Under the pieces are notes generated by a model. The model was not told where the DNA came from, did no database searches, and saw nothing but the letters and a program-made list of their open reading frames with translations. The position numbers and the translations under genes are program-made. Below are positions 8,641 to 17,330 of a DNA stretch of 64,000 nt, one piece after another (within the stretch, counting starts at the first letter, position 1; the number at the start of each line of letters is the position of its first letter). This DNA is from Haemophilus massiliensis (lineage in GTDB: Bacteria; Pseudomonadota; Gammaproteobacteria; Enterobacterales; Pasteurellaceae). The DNA is taken from positions 385,679-449,678 of the forward strand of contig LM994634.1 of the NCBI GenBank assembly GCA_000752995.2, given 5' to 3'.

Positions 8641-9528
8641 ATGTCTTATCTTTCACAACTGAAAACTTTTCTTGAAGTTTATCGGGTCAGATCCATGTCG
8701 CAGACCGCAGCGAATCTACACATTACTCAGCCTACGGTATCACTGCATATTCAATCGTTGGAAAGCCTGATGGGCAAACCATTATTTGTGCGACAGGCGC
8801 GTGGCGTGCTAGCAACTCCGGTAGCAGATGAACTGGCGCGTGCCATTGCGCCACATATTGATAGCCTTGAGAGTAAGCTGCTCAGCATCAAGCTTGGTTC
8901 TCCCAACGGTGGCACGGTGCATATTGCTTGTTCGCCCGATTTTCTACACCATCGGTTGTTGAATATTATCGCACCACTGCTTGATCATCATATTAATTTG
9001 CGCTTTCAACTCGGTAATCGGGATTTTGTCTATCAAACGCTGGAAAATGATGGGGTAGATTTGGCGTTTACTGCCAGTGCACCTTCGCCCGAACGTTACA
9101 ATTTTGCCCATTTTATGCAGGAAAAATTCTATTTAGTCTGTTCGCCACAGCTGATTAAATTACAAGATCGGCTTGATCCGGCATTGCTGGCACAAACACC
9201 GTTGATTGCCTTTGATGAAAATTTGCCACTGGTACGCAATCTGTGGATAGCGTTATTCCGGACTGCACCGACTGTGCAGGCGAACCTTATTGTGCCTGAT
9301 CTTCGCATCATTAAAGCGCTCGTCATACAAGGTGCCGGCTGGACAGTATTGTCTGATTATCATTGCCGTCAGGAGTTGATTGACGGCAGGTTAGTTAATC
9401 TTATACCGCAGGCGCTTGCCCCAAGTAATGATATTTATCTCGTCTGGAATAAAAATAAACGATTATCGGCGTCGGCAAACTATATTAAAGAGTATATTTT
9501 GAACCAGAATGGCGATAGCGCACATTGA
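8641..9528 (+). CDS. LysR-family transcriptional regulator
   Basis: The 295-residue protein has an N-terminal LysR helix-turn-helix (AANLHITQPTVSLHIQSLE, about residues 18-36) and a substrate-binding C-terminal domain. The start codon has no good ribosome binding site, but the domain begins directly after it. It lies downstream of, and codirectional with, the MFS gene and may regulate it. Unlike most of the window it contains no uptake signal. Confidence 0.85.
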   Translation: MSYLSQLKTFLEVYRVRSMSQTAANLHITQPTVSLHIQSLESLMGKPLFVRQARGVLATPVADELARAIAPHIDSLESKLLSIKLGSPNGGTVHIACSPDFLHHRLLNIIAPLLDHHINLRFQLGNRDFVYQTLENDGVDLAFTASAPSPERYNFAHFMQEKFYLVCSPQLIKLQDRLDPALLAQTPLIAFDENLPLVRNLWIALFRTAPTVQANLIVPDLRIIKALVIQGAGWTVLSDYHCRQELIDGRLVNLIPQALAPSNDIYLVWNKNKRLSASANYIKEYILNQNGDSAH

Positions 9529-9656
9529 AAGCAAAATGCACAACTGCATTGCGTTATACCGGCACGCGAGTAGAATGCGAATTTTCTGTTTTTTTCACCG
9601 CACTTTAGAGGACGGTTATACCTTGATGGTATAACCACCGCGTTGGTAACAGTACG

Positions 9657-10508
9657 TCAGAATCTCAGCGTTTCACCTTCTTTCGGTACGCTGACCCGAT
9701 CCGTCATGTTATTTTTTTGCACATATTGGCGCATGTCCTGACTGGAAACTGTCGTGTGGTTTACCGCATCCATGTGTACCGTAATAATATTCGCCTGCGG
9801 GGCACGCTGATAGACCCTGCTTACATCGGCGGTGCCCATAATAATACCGCCGTCCATGTTTGCCAGTTTGGCATATCCGGTGTTCATCACGATCACTTTG
9901 GGTTGATAATCTGTTAATGCTTGCTCAACTGCCGAATTCCAGATTGTATCGCCGACCACATACAGGGTTTGTTCATTCGGTGCTTGGAAAACCACGCCCA
10001 TGGCGTCGCCTAACAGCTCTGCCATTTGCGGATTGGAGTACATCCCATCGGTGCCGTGTTGACCGCCGGTTTTGCTGAGTTTTACGGTGCCGAATGCCGT
10101 GTTTTTGCCGACTACGCGTACGTCAGTGAAACCCTGTTTGCGCACAATGGCAGCATCGCCGGCATTCTGAACGAAAATCGGCGTGTCTTTGGTGATCAGC
10201 TTCTGCGCCGCTTCATCCCAGTGATCGGCGTGAGTATGGGTCAGGATTATCGCATCCACGCCTGAGAGTACGGTTTCGACCGGTTGAGTCATATCAATTA
10301 ACGGATTGCGCGCAGTGCTGTTTACCGTGCCGGCGAAACCGGCGTAACTGCCTTTCGGCGCTAAGTACGGATCGAGCAAAAAAGTTTTATCGCCGTACTG
10401 GATTTTGGCGGTGGCATTGCGAATATGCTGATACTGCATTGCTGCCGCGGTGTTGCCGATGATACTTGTACCGAGTAATGCGGCTAAAGCCAGTTTAGTT
10501 AATTTCAT
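9657..10508 (-). CDS. Periplasmic metallo-beta-lactamase-fold hydrolase
   Basis: The 283-residue protein has a signal peptide (about residues 1-23, ending TAAA) and an MBL domain whose zinc motif HTHADHWD is at residues 91-98. Further likely ligands are in GGQHG, VVGDT and VHMDAVNH. It looks like the UlaG-like branch of the superfamily rather than a true beta-lactamase. The substrate is unknown. It is divergent from a GlxA-type regulator with a 147-bp intergenic region, so the two probably form a regulator-target pair. Confidence 0.85.
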   Translation of the reverse strand: MKLTKLALAALLGTSIIGNTAAAMQYQHIRNATAKIQYGDKTFLLDPYLAPKGSYAGFAGTVNSTARNPLIDMTQPVETVLSGVDAIILTHTHADHWDEAAQKLITKDTPIFVQNAGDAAIVRKQGFTDVRVVGKNTAFGTVKLSKTGGQHGTDGMYSNPQMAELLGDAMGVVFQAPNEQTLYVVGDTIWNSAVEQALTDYQPKVIVMNTGYAKLANMDGGIIMGTADVSRVYQRAPQANIITVHMDAVNHTTVSSQDMRQYVQKNNMTDRVSVPKEGETLRF

Positions 10509-10655
10509 TATGTACCTCGTTAAAAATTGTTAAAAAACAGACCGCACTTGTGTCTGTCGATAGGCATATTATGAGTGAAGTATAGTGTTTGTGATATTGA
10601 CTTTTTTATCAATAAGCGAAAGAATCGGGTCAGTTTTCATGCATGGAATATTTAT

Positions 10656-11612
10656 ATGTGTAACGCTAAATTGCCTCAAGTCGCATTGATTTTATATCCT
10701 GATTTTCAACCGCTGATTTATACCATTCCGCAGGCGGTGTTTTCCACGGCGCCGGAGGGAAAGCCATTGTTCGCTTTACGCCATATTGCGATAGACGGGC
10801 AAACCTTTTGTTCCGGTGCGGTTTCGGTGCGACCCGACGGCGGCTTGGAATTATTGGAACAGGCCGATGTGATTATTATTCCCGGTTGGCACGATATTCA
10901 CCAGCCGCCCTGCCCGTCACTGATTGCTGCGCTACGGCGGGCGTATGCGCGTGGAGCAACCTTAGTTGGTTTATGTTACGGCGCGTATGCGTTGGCTTAT
11001 ACCGGCTTGTTAAATGATAAAAAAGCCACAACTCATTGGGCGGGTGCGGAGGATTTCAAGCGACGTTTTCCTGCCGTGCGGCTTGATTCCAATGCCCTTT
11101 ATGTGGAACAGGCGCGGCTGATTACTTCCGCCGGTGTCGCCGCGGGATTGGATTGTTGTCTGGCGATTGTGCGGGCGCGCTATGGGGTGAAAATCGCCAA
11201 CCGAATTGCGCGCTTGCTGGTTGTCGCACCTCATCGGGAAGGCGGTCAGGCACAATTTATAGAACAACCGGTCGCGCAGATGACATCTCACCGTTCGATT
11301 AATCAGCTGCTGGCCGAAATTCAGGAAAATCCGACCGCACTTTATCATATTGATACCCTTGCCAAACAGCTTGCCATGAGCCGCAGTACTTTTACTCGTC
11401 ACTTTCGTAAGGCCACCGGCATGGCGTTTAACCACTGGTTGACGGAAGTGCGGCTGCAAAAAGGGCGGGATTTATTGGAAAGCAGTGATTTAAGCATTGA
11501 ACAAATTGCCGAGCGAATCGGTTATCGCAGTGCAACCGCATTTCGTCAACAATTTAAATTAAAACATCAGATTAGCCCGCAGGCATGGCGGAAAGAATTC
11601 CAAGGGAACTGA
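10656..11612 (+). CDS. GlxA-family (DJ-1/PfpI plus AraC) transcriptional regulator
   Basis: The 318-residue protein has an N-terminal DJ-1/PfpI-like domain (residues about 8-190, with GLCYGAYAL at 105-113 carrying the elbow Cys) and a C-terminal AraC-type double helix-turn-helix (LAKQLAMSRSTFTRHF and IEQIAERIGYRSATAFRQQF). I prefer the ATG at 10656, which has GGAA 7 nt upstream and begins right at the domain. An in-frame ATG at 10575 would add 27 poorly conserved-looking residues. It is divergent from the periplasmic MBL-fold gene, its likely target. Confidence 0.85.
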   Translation: MCNAKLPQVALILYPDFQPLIYTIPQAVFSTAPEGKPLFALRHIAIDGQTFCSGAVSVRPDGGLELLEQADVIIIPGWHDIHQPPCPSLIAALRRAYARGATLVGLCYGAYALAYTGLLNDKKATTHWAGAEDFKRRFPAVRLDSNALYVEQARLITSAGVAAGLDCCLAIVRARYGVKIANRIARLLVVAPHREGGQAQFIEQPVAQMTSHRSINQLLAEIQENPTALYHIDTLAKQLAMSRSTFTRHFRKATGMAFNHWLTEVRLQKGRDLLESSDLSIEQIAERIGYRSATAFRQQFKLKHQISPQAWRKEFQGN

Positions 11613-11804
11613 ACCGATAAAATCGTGTCGGTTGTGTGAGTTGGTTTTTTCGCTAGCGTTCGTCACCAAGCCCAGATTTGCGGGATTTTTACGTTGAGTG
11701 GATAACGGTCTGATAATGTCATAAGCCAAGGCAATCAAAACAAATCGCTGAAAGACGGCGCGGAAAGTGATGGTTTGATTTTTTAATTGCAGCTTTTTAG
11801 ACTT

Positions 11805-11828
11805 CATTATATTATTCGTTATATAAGG
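11805..11828. promoter_or_regulatory. ModE-type operator upstream of the modABCD-like cluster
   Basis: The 24-bp site CATTATAT, 8 nt, ATATAAGG matches the E. coli modA operator as I remember it (CGTTATAT-N8-ACATAACG) at 16 of 24 positions, including 7 of 8 in the left arm. It ends 28 bp before the modA-like start. It has the same length and orientation-independent pattern as the site before molA at 4205-4228. Confidence 0.6.
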
Positions 11829-11856
11829 CATCTTTGAATAACTAAAAGGTTCTATT

Positions 11857-12594
11857 ATGAAAAAAACAATCATATTTTTAACCGCACTTTCTGCCACTTT
11901 TTCGCTTTGGGCTGCAGAATTACATCTTTACGCCGGTGCGGGATTGAAATCGCCGGTAGAAAAAATCGTGAAGCAATTTGAACGGCAAACCGGTAATCAG
12001 GTAACGGTGGAATACGGCGGTTCGGGGCAATTATTGGCGCGTTATCAGGCGGTTAAAAAAGGCGATCTGTATTTACCCGGTTCTGAAGAATATGTGGATA
12101 AACTGGTGAAAGCCGGTGAGGTGAAAGAATTTGCACCTATTGTGCGGCATATTCCGGTGATGGCGATTAGAAAAGAAAAAAGCGCGGGTATTGATTCGTT
12201 CAAGGCGCTTGCACAAAGCGATCTTCGGCTAGGGATCGGGGATAGCAAAGCGATGGCACTCGGCAAAGGTGCGGAAAAAATGCTGGCATTGTCGGGTTAC
12301 GGTGAGGCTTTAAATGAAAAAATTGTGGTGCGTGCCGGCACCGTTCAGCAGTTGATGCTGTATTTGCTAAACGGTGATGTGGATGCAGCGGTGATTGGTC
12401 GCGCCGGCGCATGGAAACAGCGGGAAAAACTTGTGTTACTGCAAAATCCTGCCGGTACGCCGGAAGAACAGGTTACCATTGCGCTGTTGACAACCTCAGA
12501 AAATCCGACTCAAGCTAAAGCTTTATTGGAACTATTTAAATCCGCAGAAGGTATAAAATATTTCACCGATGAAGGATTCTTACCGATTAACTAG
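11857..12594 (+). CDS. modA: ModA-family molybdate-type ABC substrate-binding protein
   Basis: This 245-residue periplasmic protein has a signal peptide (about 1-19, ending LWA) and a ModA-like type II solute-binding fold: LHLYAGAGLKSPVEKIVKQFE, EYGGSGQLLARY and GTVQQLMLYLLNGDVDAAV. The family binds molybdate or tungstate. Permease, ATPase and ModD genes follow as overlapping or abutting genes, and a ModE-like box lies just upstream. An uptake signal lies in its signal-peptide codons (TAL). A sulfate-type or tungstate-specific ligand cannot be excluded. Confidence 0.8.
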   Translation: MKKTIIFLTALSATFSLWAAELHLYAGAGLKSPVEKIVKQFERQTGNQVTVEYGGSGQLLARYQAVKKGDLYLPGSEEYVDKLVKAGEVKEFAPIVRHIPVMAIRKEKSAGIDSFKALAQSDLRLGIGDSKAMALGKGAEKMLALSGYGEALNEKIVVRAGTVQQLMLYLLNGDVDAAVIGRAGAWKQREKLVLLQNPAGTPEEQVTIALLTTSENPTQAKALLELFKSAEGIKYFTDEGFLPIN

Positions 12595-13366
12595 CAGTCT
12601 CGGACAACGTTTATCTCTGCTCCCGCTATGCTTGTTTTTGGCGGTGATCGGCGGTGCGGTATTGGCATTAATCAATCAATTGGACGGGCATTTTTTTCGT
12701 CAAACGTTTGCGGATAAAGAGCTTTATTTTGCGCTGGCGATGTCGCTTGGTACCTCATTGTTATCTCTGTGCTTTGCAGTATTGATTGCATTGCCGTCCG
12801 CTTGGGTAATGAGCCGGATAACACTGCCGTTTCAGCGCATGATCGATACGCTTTTGGACTTACCTATGGTGCTGCCGCCTTTGGTTATCGGGCTGAGTCT
12901 GTTATTGCTGTTCAATGCGCAAGGTTATGTGGGGCAATGGTTTCCTTTTATCCGTGAACTGATTTTTAGCCCGCTCGGTATTATCGTCGCACAGACCTAT
13001 ATTGCCGCCTCCATTTTGCTACGCAATGCGCGCGGTGCGTTTTCTTCAATTGATCCGGGCTATTGTCTGGCGGCGTATAATTTGGGGCTTTCGCCGTTTA
13101 ACACCTTATGTCGCATTGAATTACCCATGTGTTTGAAACCATTATTGTGCGGTGCGATTCTGGCTTGGTCGCGAGCGATTGGGGAATTCGGCGCAACGTT
13201 AATGCTGGCGGGAGCAACCCGTTTTAAAACCGAAACCTTGCCAATGGCAATTTATTTAAATATTGCCAGCGGTGATTTTGAACTGGCAATCGGTGCGGCG
13301 ATCTGGCTTTTGCTGATTTCGGCGCTTTTGCTGCTGTTATTACGTGTCATTAATCGGAATATTTGA
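12569..13366 (+). CDS. modB: ModB-family ABC transporter permease
   Basis: The 265-residue inner-membrane protein has about six hydrophobic segments and the EAA-type coupling motif SRAIGEFGATLMLAGATRFK near residue 205, as in ModB/CysTW permeases. Its first 26 bp overlap the end of modA, so translation is probably coupled. It should carry molybdate or tungstate delivered by the ModA-like protein. Confidence 0.82.
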   Translation: MKDSYRLTSSLGQRLSLLPLCLFLAVIGGAVLALINQLDGHFFRQTFADKELYFALAMSLGTSLLSLCFAVLIALPSAWVMSRITLPFQRMIDTLLDLPMVLPPLVIGLSLLLLFNAQGYVGQWFPFIRELIFSPLGIIVAQTYIAASILLRNARGAFSSIDPGYCLAAYNLGLSPFNTLCRIELPMCLKPLLCGAILAWSRAIGEFGATLMLAGATRFKTETLPMAIYLNIASGDFELAIGAAIWLLLISALLLLLLRVINRNI

Positions 13367-13987
13367 ATGTTGGTGATCGAGGCGTTATCTGCGGGCATTT
13401 TAAACCGGGTTAATCTACATCTTCGGCAAGGCGAATCGGTAGCCGTTCTGGGGCGTTCAGGAAGCGGAAAAACAACATTGCTGAATGCAATCGCCGGTTA
13501 TATTCCCTATCGGGGAACCATTTTTCTTGCCGGGCAAAATTTAAATGCCGTACCGGCATGGAAACGATCATGCCGCTATTTGAACCAGCAACTTTATCTT
13601 TTTCCACATAAAACGATAGGCGGCAATCTGGCGTTGGCACAGGGAAACTGTGCGAATCGACAAGTTCAGCTGCAATGGCTCGATAAACTGAAAATTGCGC
13701 ATTTGATTGATCGTTATCCCGCTCAGATTTCTGGGGGAGAGCGACAGCGAGCGGCACTTGCCCGAGCGTTGATTGCTCGTTCTCAACTGCTGCTTTTGGA
13801 TGAACCTTTTTCTTCTCTGGATTGGGAAATTCGACGGGAAATATGGGATATGGTGAAAACGCTGCGTGAAGAATTGCAGCTGACCTTGCTATTTGTTACT
13901 CACGAACCGAAGGAAGCGGAATACTTTGCCGAGCGCACGATTCGGCTGCATCAGGGGCGTGTTATTTTGCATCGGGAGACAATATGA
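13367..13987 (+). CDS. Short ModC-like ABC ATPase without TOBE domain
   Basis: The 206-residue ABC ATPase has Walker [10 protein letters not shown] (29-37), signature ISGGERQ (121-127), Walker B LLLLDEP (141-147) and H-loop FVTHEP. Canonical ModC is about 350 residues because it carries a C-terminal molybdate-binding TOBE/molbindin domain. That domain is absent here, so size resembles ThiQ-type ATPases. The gene abuts the permease stop and overlaps modD by 4 bp (ATGA), so it belongs to this oxyanion importer. Confidence 0.8.
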   Translation: MLVIEALSAGILNRVNLHLRQGESVAVLGRSGSGKTTLLNAIAGYIPYRGTIFLAGQNLNAVPAWKRSCRYLNQQLYLFPHKTIGGNLALAQGNCANRQVQLQWLDKLKIAHLIDRYPAQISGGERQRAALARALIARSQLLLLDEPFSSLDWEIRREIWDMVKTLREELQLTLLFVTHEPKEAEYFAERTIRLHQGRVILHRETI

Positions 13988-14832
13988 TTTACTTTTCTGA
14001 CAAAGAACTTGATGATCTGCTGCTGGAAGATATTTACCGCGGTGATTTAACCACTCAGGCATTAAATATTGCTGCGGTGCCTGCCCACATGATATTTAAG
14101 CGTAAAAATGCCGGCGTGGTAGCGGGTATTGATGTGGCAGAGAAGCTGCTGGCGAAACTGGGGATTGCCTATAATGTACATATTCGAGACGGCGCGCAGG
14201 CACAAGCGGGTGAAACGCTAATTAGCGCTGAAGCAAGTGCTGATAAATTGCATCAGGCTTGGAAAGTCGTACAGTTGGTGCTGGAATGGTCTTGCGGTGT
14301 AGCACAATATACGGCAGAAATGATTAATCGGGCAAAAGCTGTCAATCCTTGTGCCGTGATCGCCTGCACCCGTAAAAGCATTCCGAATACTCGTAAACTG
14401 GCAACCGCAGCCGTGCTGGCGGGGGGCGGACATATTCATCGTCAGGGCGTGAGCGAAACCCTACTGGTGTTTACCAATCATCGTCGTTTGCTGGCGCAAC
14501 CGGACGATTACTGCGCCCTTGTGCAGCAGCTGCGTTTATCGGCGCCGGAAAATAAAGTGACGCTGGAAGCGGATAACCTTGCACAATTTAAAACCATGCT
14601 TGCGGCTCGGCCAGATATTATTCAGCTGGATAAATTCAGCGTTACTGATGTGCAGGAGGCGGTGCGCATTGTTGATGCGGCTCAGAGTCCGGTCGTCTTG
14701 TCGGTTGCCGGCGGAGTCAACAAGCATAATATCGAACACTATGCCGCCTTAGGTATTCATTTATTTATCACATCTGCGCCTTATTATGCGATGCCGGAGG
14801 ATATTAAAGTGATCATCACGCCAAAGAAATAA
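13984..14832 (+). CDS. modD: ModD, quinolinate phosphoribosyltransferase-like protein
   Basis: The 282-residue protein has the fold and motifs of nicotinate-nucleotide pyrophosphorylases: [13 protein letters not shown] at the start, [13 protein letters not shown] near residue 120, and a C-terminal barrel ([19 protein letters not shown]). NadC-type enzymes use TRKTTPG at the equivalent site, whereas ModD proteins have this altered form and occur in mod operons. The biochemical role of ModD is not established. Its position as last gene of the cluster supports the molybdate assignment. Confidence 0.85.
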   Translation: MIYFSDKELDDLLLEDIYRGDLTTQALNIAAVPAHMIFKRKNAGVVAGIDVAEKLLAKLGIAYNVHIRDGAQAQAGETLISAEASADKLHQAWKVVQLVLEWSCGVAQYTAEMINRAKAVNPCAVIACTRKSIPNTRKLATAAVLAGGGHIHRQGVSETLLVFTNHRRLLAQPDDYCALVQQLRLSAPENKVTLEADNLAQFKTMLAARPDIIQLDKFSVTDVQEAVRIVDAAQSPVVLSVAGGVNKHNIEHYAALGIHLFITSAPYYAMPEDIKVIITPKK

Positions 14833-14860
14833 TTGCGGTTTTGCCGGATAATATGTGATA

Positions 14861-14890
14861 AAAAGCCTTGTTAAGATAAGGCTTTTTTCT
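14861..14890 (+). terminator. Terminator of the modABCD-like operon
   Basis: AAAAGCCTT and AAGGCTTTT form a 9-bp stem with an 8-nt loop and a T run, about 30 bp after modD. Confidence 0.8.
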
Positions 14891-14936
14891 CAAAAAGAAT
14901 AAAAAAATCACCGCACTTTTTGGCTGTCGGTTAATT

Positions 14937-15908
14937 TTACTGTTCGTCGGCAAATAAGATGCCTTGTTGTTTGCGTGCTTGTTCCAGCAGTTGGCACACG
15001 GTGGCGCTGATGTTCAGCATGTGTTCGGCGAAAGCGCTGTCTTGTTGGTCGATAATGCGTACAAAATGCTGAAATTCATATAGCATGCGATGTTGTGCGT
15101 CAAAATGATATTCTGTCGTTTCGCCCTGATTATCGCGCAGGCTGAATCGGTTCATAGCATTGGCGGGCATCGGTACGCTGATATTGCCTTTGTCTCCCTG
15201 AATGGACAACAAAACCGGCGCGCTACAGTCTTTAGCGCCGATACATACCGCTTTAAATGTGCCGTAATCAAGCAGCAAAATGCCGCTGGTGTCGATCCCG
15301 CGTTCAATATTCGCCGCATAAGTGCAGGATTGCGGCGTGCCGAACAGCCCCACCGCGAAATGCAGGTTATAGACGTTCAGATCCATTAACGCCCCGCCGG
15401 ATTTTTGTGGATCGAAAGCGGGTAGAATCTCGCCGGCTTTAAAGCGGTCGTAGCGTGAGGAATACTGACTGTAATTTAAACTGACGATTTTCAGCGCACC
15501 GAGAGCGTCGATTTTTTGTTTGATTTCTCGGTATGCGGGCAGATAATGCACCGTGACCGCCTCCAGCAGAATTTTTCGGCGCGCCGTCGCCAGTTCGCGT
15601 AATTGCTGGAATTGAGCATAATTCGAGGTGATCGGTTTTTCCAAAACCACATGTTTATCCGCCGCTAACGCGCGATGAGCGAACTCAAAATGCAAGTGAT
15701 TAGGCAGGGCGATATAGATCGTATCCAAATCGCTTGCCAGCATTTCCTGATAATCAAAGAAATACTGTTTAATGCCGTGTTGGCGGGCAAGCGCTTGAGT
15801 TTTTGCCTGATCCCGCCCGAAAAGAGCGAGGTGTTCAAGTGTGATGGCGGGAATAACCTGTAGCAATTCCTGTACGATCATTCCTGTACCGACAATACCG
15901 AGTTTCAT
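14937..15908 (-). CDS. Gfo/Idh/MocA-family oxidoreductase
   Basis: The 323-residue protein begins with the Rossmann motif GIVGTGMI (residues 4-11) and has the family's EKPIT motif (VVLEKPITS) near residue 93. It should be a cytoplasmic NAD(P)-dependent sugar or inositol dehydrogenase; the substrate is not recognisable. The start at 15908 is supported by AGGGAG six nt upstream and directly precedes the Rossmann strand. An upstream in-frame ATG at 15977 is less likely. It is monocistronic as far as can be seen. Confidence 0.87.
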   Translation of the reverse strand: MKLGIVGTGMIVQELLQVIPAITLEHLALFGRDQAKTQALARQHGIKQYFFDYQEMLASDLDTIYIALPNHLHFEFAHRALAADKHVVLEKPITSNYAQFQQLRELATARRKILLEAVTVHYLPAYREIKQKIDALGALKIVSLNYSQYSSRYDRFKAGEILPAFDPQKSGGALMDLNVYNLHFAVGLFGTPQSCTYAANIERGIDTSGILLLDYGTFKAVCIGAKDCSAPVLLSIQGDKGNISVPMPANAMNRFSLRDNQGETTEYHFDAQHRMLYEFQHFVRIIDQQDSAFAEHMLNISATVCQLLEQARKQQGILFADEQ

Positions 15909-16098
15909 TATTTTCTCCCTTATAGTTTGCGCTGGAATCGGTATATTGTACGCGGTTACGACATAAAATGCGCGCAAGATGACAGGTATTTTGCTGGTAA
16001 AAAGTGCGGTGATTTTTTTGCGTGTTTCACGGCATATTATTATGGCGGTCGCATAACTGAAAATCAGTAAAATCCGACCGCACTTTTGCGCCGTTCAG

Positions 16099-16752
16099 TT
16101 AGTCACAGGAATGGCTGTCCGACTCTACGCGGTTTTTATCGCGCAATGCGGTGATGGCTTGCCGTACGACGCTGCATCCGCTTTTCAGAACTAACAGGCT
16201 CAGTAGTGCGCTGGCGATGATATCAACCCATAGCCAGTGCAGTAGCCAAGCGCTTAAGCCGGCGACAATCGCCACGACGGAACCAAAGAGATCGGCTAAT
16301 ACATGCAGATAAGCCGCCTTAATGTTGAGATTATGCTGATCGCTTCGTAACATAATCCGTGCCACCAGTATATTGATCAACAAGCCGATAAATGCGACGG
16401 TCAGCATCGGCAGCGCCGCCATTGTCGGCGGATTTTGCCAGCGTTCGACAGCTTCCAATAAAATGATGACGGCAACCGCGATCAGTGATGTGCCGTTTAG
16501 CAGCGCGAACCATTTTTGCATCGGCGCGCTGAGAAACAGGGAGAGCAACGCCAGAAAAAGTGACAGGCTGTCATTTGCCATATGTCCCGCATCGGCTATC
16601 AGGGTGAGGCTGTTAAAATAATAACCACCGAGTAGCTCGATCAGCATATAACCGCTGATCAGCGCCAAACTCAGCGTTAAAACGGCTTTATTGTTCGGTA
16701 TATGGGTATGATGATGCCCTTGTTGTCCGCAGTCGGATTGGCGATTTAACAT
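16099..16752 (-). CDS. Cation diffusion facilitator (CDF) metal exporter, short form
   Basis: The 217-residue protein has six hydrophobic segments, a His-rich N terminus (GHHHTH, 12-17) and CDF metal-site motifs in TM2 (DAGHMANDSL, D54/D61) and TM5 (HVLADLFGS). CDF proteins export Zn, Co, Cd or related divalent cations in exchange for protons. The usual C-terminal cytoplasmic domain of about 80 residues is absent; the protein ends soon after TM6 with a short SHSCD tail. It is transcribed from a MerR-type promoter and is divergent from the MerR regulator gene. Confidence 0.88.
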   Translation of the reverse strand: MLNRQSDCGQQGHHHTHIPNNKAVLTLSLALISGYMLIELLGGYYFNSLTLIADAGHMANDSLSLFLALLSLFLSAPMQKWFALLNGTSLIAVAVIILLEAVERWQNPPTMAALPMLTVAFIGLLINILVARIMLRSDQHNLNIKAAYLHVLADLFGSVVAIVAGLSAWLLHWLWVDIIASALLSLLVLKSGCSVVRQAITALRDKNRVESDSHSCD

Positions 16753-16807
16753 GGTGATTCCTCCTTAGATAAGCGAGTAATGCCGAACTTGTATTACGCT
16801 GAGCATC

Positions 16808-16838
16808 ACTATAAACTCTGTAGTTACTACGGACTCAA
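16808..16838 (-). promoter_or_regulatory. MerR-type promoter of the CDF exporter
   Basis: On the minus strand, -35 TTGAGT (16838-16833) and -10 TATAGT (16813-16808) are separated by 19 bp, the elongated spacer characteristic of MerR-activated promoters. The spacer holds the dyad GTAGT-A-ACTAC. The exporter ATG is 55 bp downstream and the MerR gene starts 52 bp away in the other direction. Confidence 0.75.
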
Positions 16839-16889
16839 GAAAAAATTCGTTAAAGGCAATCATATGCCGCTATCACTCGGAAGAAAATT

Positions 16890-17273
16890 ATGAAAATCAA
16901 TCAATTAAGTAAACAAAGCGGAATTCATTCGGAAACCATCCGCTATTATGAAAAAATCGGTTTATTGCCGATGCCGCAACGGGCGGCGAACGGTTATCGT
17001 GACTATGATGTGCACAGTCTGGCTCGGCTGAATTTCATTAAATCCTGCCGTTCGCTCGGGTTTTCTATTGATGAAATCAAACAACTGAACGGATTGAAAC
17101 ATAATCCGCAGCAGCATTGCACCGCTGATGCGATGATTATGGCTCATTTGCAGCGTGTGGATGAAAAAATTGCGCAGTTGACGGAAATCAGAACCTTCTT
17201 GCAGGCGCTGGTAAACGGTAAGCAGCATCGGGCAGAAGAGTGCAAGGCGATTGTGGGCTTGAGTGCACGTTGA
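16890..17273 (+). CDS. MerR-family transcriptional regulator of metal efflux
   Basis: The 127-residue regulator has an N-terminal MerR helix-turn-helix (INQLSKQSGIHSETIRYYEKIGLL, residues 3-26), a coiled-coil dimerisation helix (about 80-115) and Cys residues in QQHCTADAM and EECKAIVG, placed where ZntR/CueR/CadR-type sensors bind metal. It is divergent from the CDF exporter and a 19-bp-spacer promoter lies between them. It should activate exporter transcription when metal is in excess. Which metal is sensed cannot be decided. Confidence 0.9.
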   Translation: MKINQLSKQSGIHSETIRYYEKIGLLPMPQRAANGYRDYDVHSLARLNFIKSCRSLGFSIDEIKQLNGLKHNPQQHCTADAMIMAHLQRVDEKIAQLTEIRTFLQALVNGKQHRAEECKAIVGLSAR

Positions 17274-17287
17274 TGCTGGTAGAATAA

Positions 17288-17309
17288 AGGCGACATATTA
17301 ACGTCGCCT
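17288..17309. terminator. Hairpin between convergent merR and TonB-receptor genes
   Basis: AGGCGAC and GTCGCCT form a 7-bp stem with an 8-nt loop between the two convergent stop codons. There is no strong T run, so termination is only probable. Confidence 0.5.
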
Positions 17310-17330
17310 CGGTTACATGTAGTTATTGCC

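Noticed and set aside
12045-12412. Minus-strand open frames inside modA, and similar long antisense frames throughout (for example 41154-41551, 47209-47590)
   Set aside because: They are complementary shadows of well-supported genes and lack ribosome binding sites or recognisable domains.
15998-16088. Inverted uptake signals near 16000 and 16077 as a terminator
   Set aside because: The arms are about 65 nt apart with no adjacent T run matching a transcript end; treated as two separate uptake signals.
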